Of a stretch of DNA of 64,000 bases, positions 62,929 through 64,000 are shown piece after piece. This DNA comes from Russula earlei. Its lineage: Eukaryota; Basidiomycota; Agaricomycetes; Russulales; Russulaceae. Location: the NCBI GenBank assembly GCA_025769875.1, contig JAGFNK010000161.1, positions 41,512 through 105,511 on the forward strand, read 5' to 3'. The notes beneath the pieces were generated by a model. The model had not been told where the DNA came from. It did no database searches and saw only the letters and a program-made list of their open reading frames with translations. How positions within the stretch are numbered: the stretch's first letter is position 1; each line of letters opens with the position of its first letter. The position numbers and the translations under genes were made by a program.

Positions 62929-64000
62929 TGTTGGTGTCACCGACTGGGGGGCGGTGTTGCTGACAAATCGGTTCACACGCGAGATGAGCGCAGCGAGTCG
63001 AGCGAGACACTAAGTCCTCATGAGTTTCGGGGATCTCGGAGATGATACTGCCAAGGCAAATATGTTCCGCGGAGAAGGGAAACTACGAATAAGTCTTCGC
63101 GTTGAGGAGACTTATGAGTAGTAGAGGTTTCAGATGATATGCTTGATGTCTTGCAAGCCTACAAGTCCTGAAGTTCGAAATCCAGTGATATTTCACAGGA
63201 GAACAAGCTTAGGGCTTGTCCTCATCAAACAGCAGTCTTATATACACACTAGATACTATATCAAATAGTATTCGCGAGGTGGAAGTGAGGCGATCGAACT
63301 GGAACACGCAGGAAATGTCTGGTATGTGCGAGGCTACGGTGTCAAGACATGTACTGCTGATCACTAAGGACTCAGGAGCAGGTGGGCAAGGGTCGGAACA
63401 GATGATACACGGCGTAAGCGGTGTTGAACAAGAGGACGAGCCAAATGACAAGGAGGTACCAGATGGGGACTGGTAGGTGTTGCAAGAGACAGAGGCAAAG
63501 GCTAGAGGCCAGTGTAGCAAGGGGCTTTAAACAAGGCGGTCGTTGAAGAGTACCTTGGAGACAAGGGGAATCTTTAGACTGAGCAGTCGCAGGGGAGTAC
63601 CCAGGAAGATGAGAGTATCACAAATGGACAGTCTGACGACTGCCATGCTTCATTGGGGCTCATATACAGTGTACAGGGTCGATTACAAAGAACTGGGACT
63701 ATTCTAGACTCTTTGGTACCATCCAATAGGACTACAGAGGCATAAACTTGCTTGTGTCAAGTTTCAGGCTTACTGAGCGCATTACCGATCATTGTGGAGC
63801 AATGACATCATTATGATGTCACTGTGGAGCGCTTAGTGAGCCTATGAGGTCACTGTGGAGTTGCTCAGTCAGCCATGATGTCATTGGAGCCTTGATGACA
63901 TCAGATGATTTATGCAACAGCTTCTAAGAGTTTGTGCCACTGTTTCGGGTCCTTGGTGGCTGGGTGGCCATGTGGCTGCCACGCAATGATTACCTGATTA
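62929..64000 (-). repeat. probable LTR-like sequence (LTR-6), open at the window end
   Basis: It starts TGTTGGTGTCACCGAC and is CpG-rich. It contains features arranged as in the reverse LTR-5: ACAAATGGACAGTCTGACGACTG, then CTTCATTGGGGCTCATATAC (near 63620-63665), a likely promoter region read on the minus strand. A CACTGTGGAG word is repeated between 63790 and 63860. No coding domain is seen. The end is outside the window, so the assignment is tentative. Confidence 0.45.

Overview
The window looks like a transposon-rich stretch of an Agaricomycete (mushroom-forming basidiomycete) nuclear genome. The reasons are DUF6535, DUF6532, Plavaka-type transposase and NACHT sequences typical of that group, short introns (about 46-64 nt) with CTRAY-like branch points, and chromovirus and copia remains. 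No prokaryotic operon, CRISPR array, rRNA gene or functional tRNA gene is seen. Names such as LTR-1 to LTR-7 are local labels for families recognised only by comparing copies inside this window; they are not database names.

Layout. 0.8-6.7 kb: a three-exon DUF6535 membrane protein gene, one small hypothetical gene and a possible secreted-protein gene. 7.9-10.2 kb: a hAT transposon remnant with an exact 8-bp target duplication. 10.2-22.5 kb: a plus-strand gypsy pol fragment opened by several solo LTRs. The deepest stack is gypsy > LTR-5 > TA-flanked DDE transposon > LTR-3. 22.4-44.1 kb: a dismembered minus-strand chromovirus (gag, protease, RT, RNase H, integrase, chromodomain). Its pieces can be joined across a solo LTR, a tRNA-derived SINE, a hAT-like element carrying a NACHT domain, and another solo LTR. 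A Plavaka element with a DUF6532 gene also lies in this interval. 45-53 kb: GC-rich, mostly repeat-free sequence with one well-supported two-exon gene and otherwise few recognisable genes. 52.4-59.4 kb: pieces of a minus-strand DUF6535 pseudogene separated by a copia remnant and by a TA-flanked DNA transposon that itself holds a solo LTR. 59.4-64 kb: a second copia remnant with its primer-binding site, split by a solo LTR, then LTR-5 and an LTR-like sequence running off the end.

The probably functional host genes are DUF6535 (767-3585), the hypothetical gene at 4644-5117, the two-exon gene at 47694-48589, and perhaps the secreted-protein candidate at 6143. Nearly everything else is mobile DNA in different stages of decay. 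Exact target-site duplications and restored reading frames let the order of insertions be read directly. CpG to TpG/CpA changes separate old copies from young ones. The most unusual object is the 3.2-kb hAT-like element at 39539-42714. In it one reading frame of 660 codons, broken by a single TGA, runs from Pro/Ala/Ser/Val-rich sequence through a NACHT NTPase and back into Pro/Ala/Ser/Val-rich sequence.
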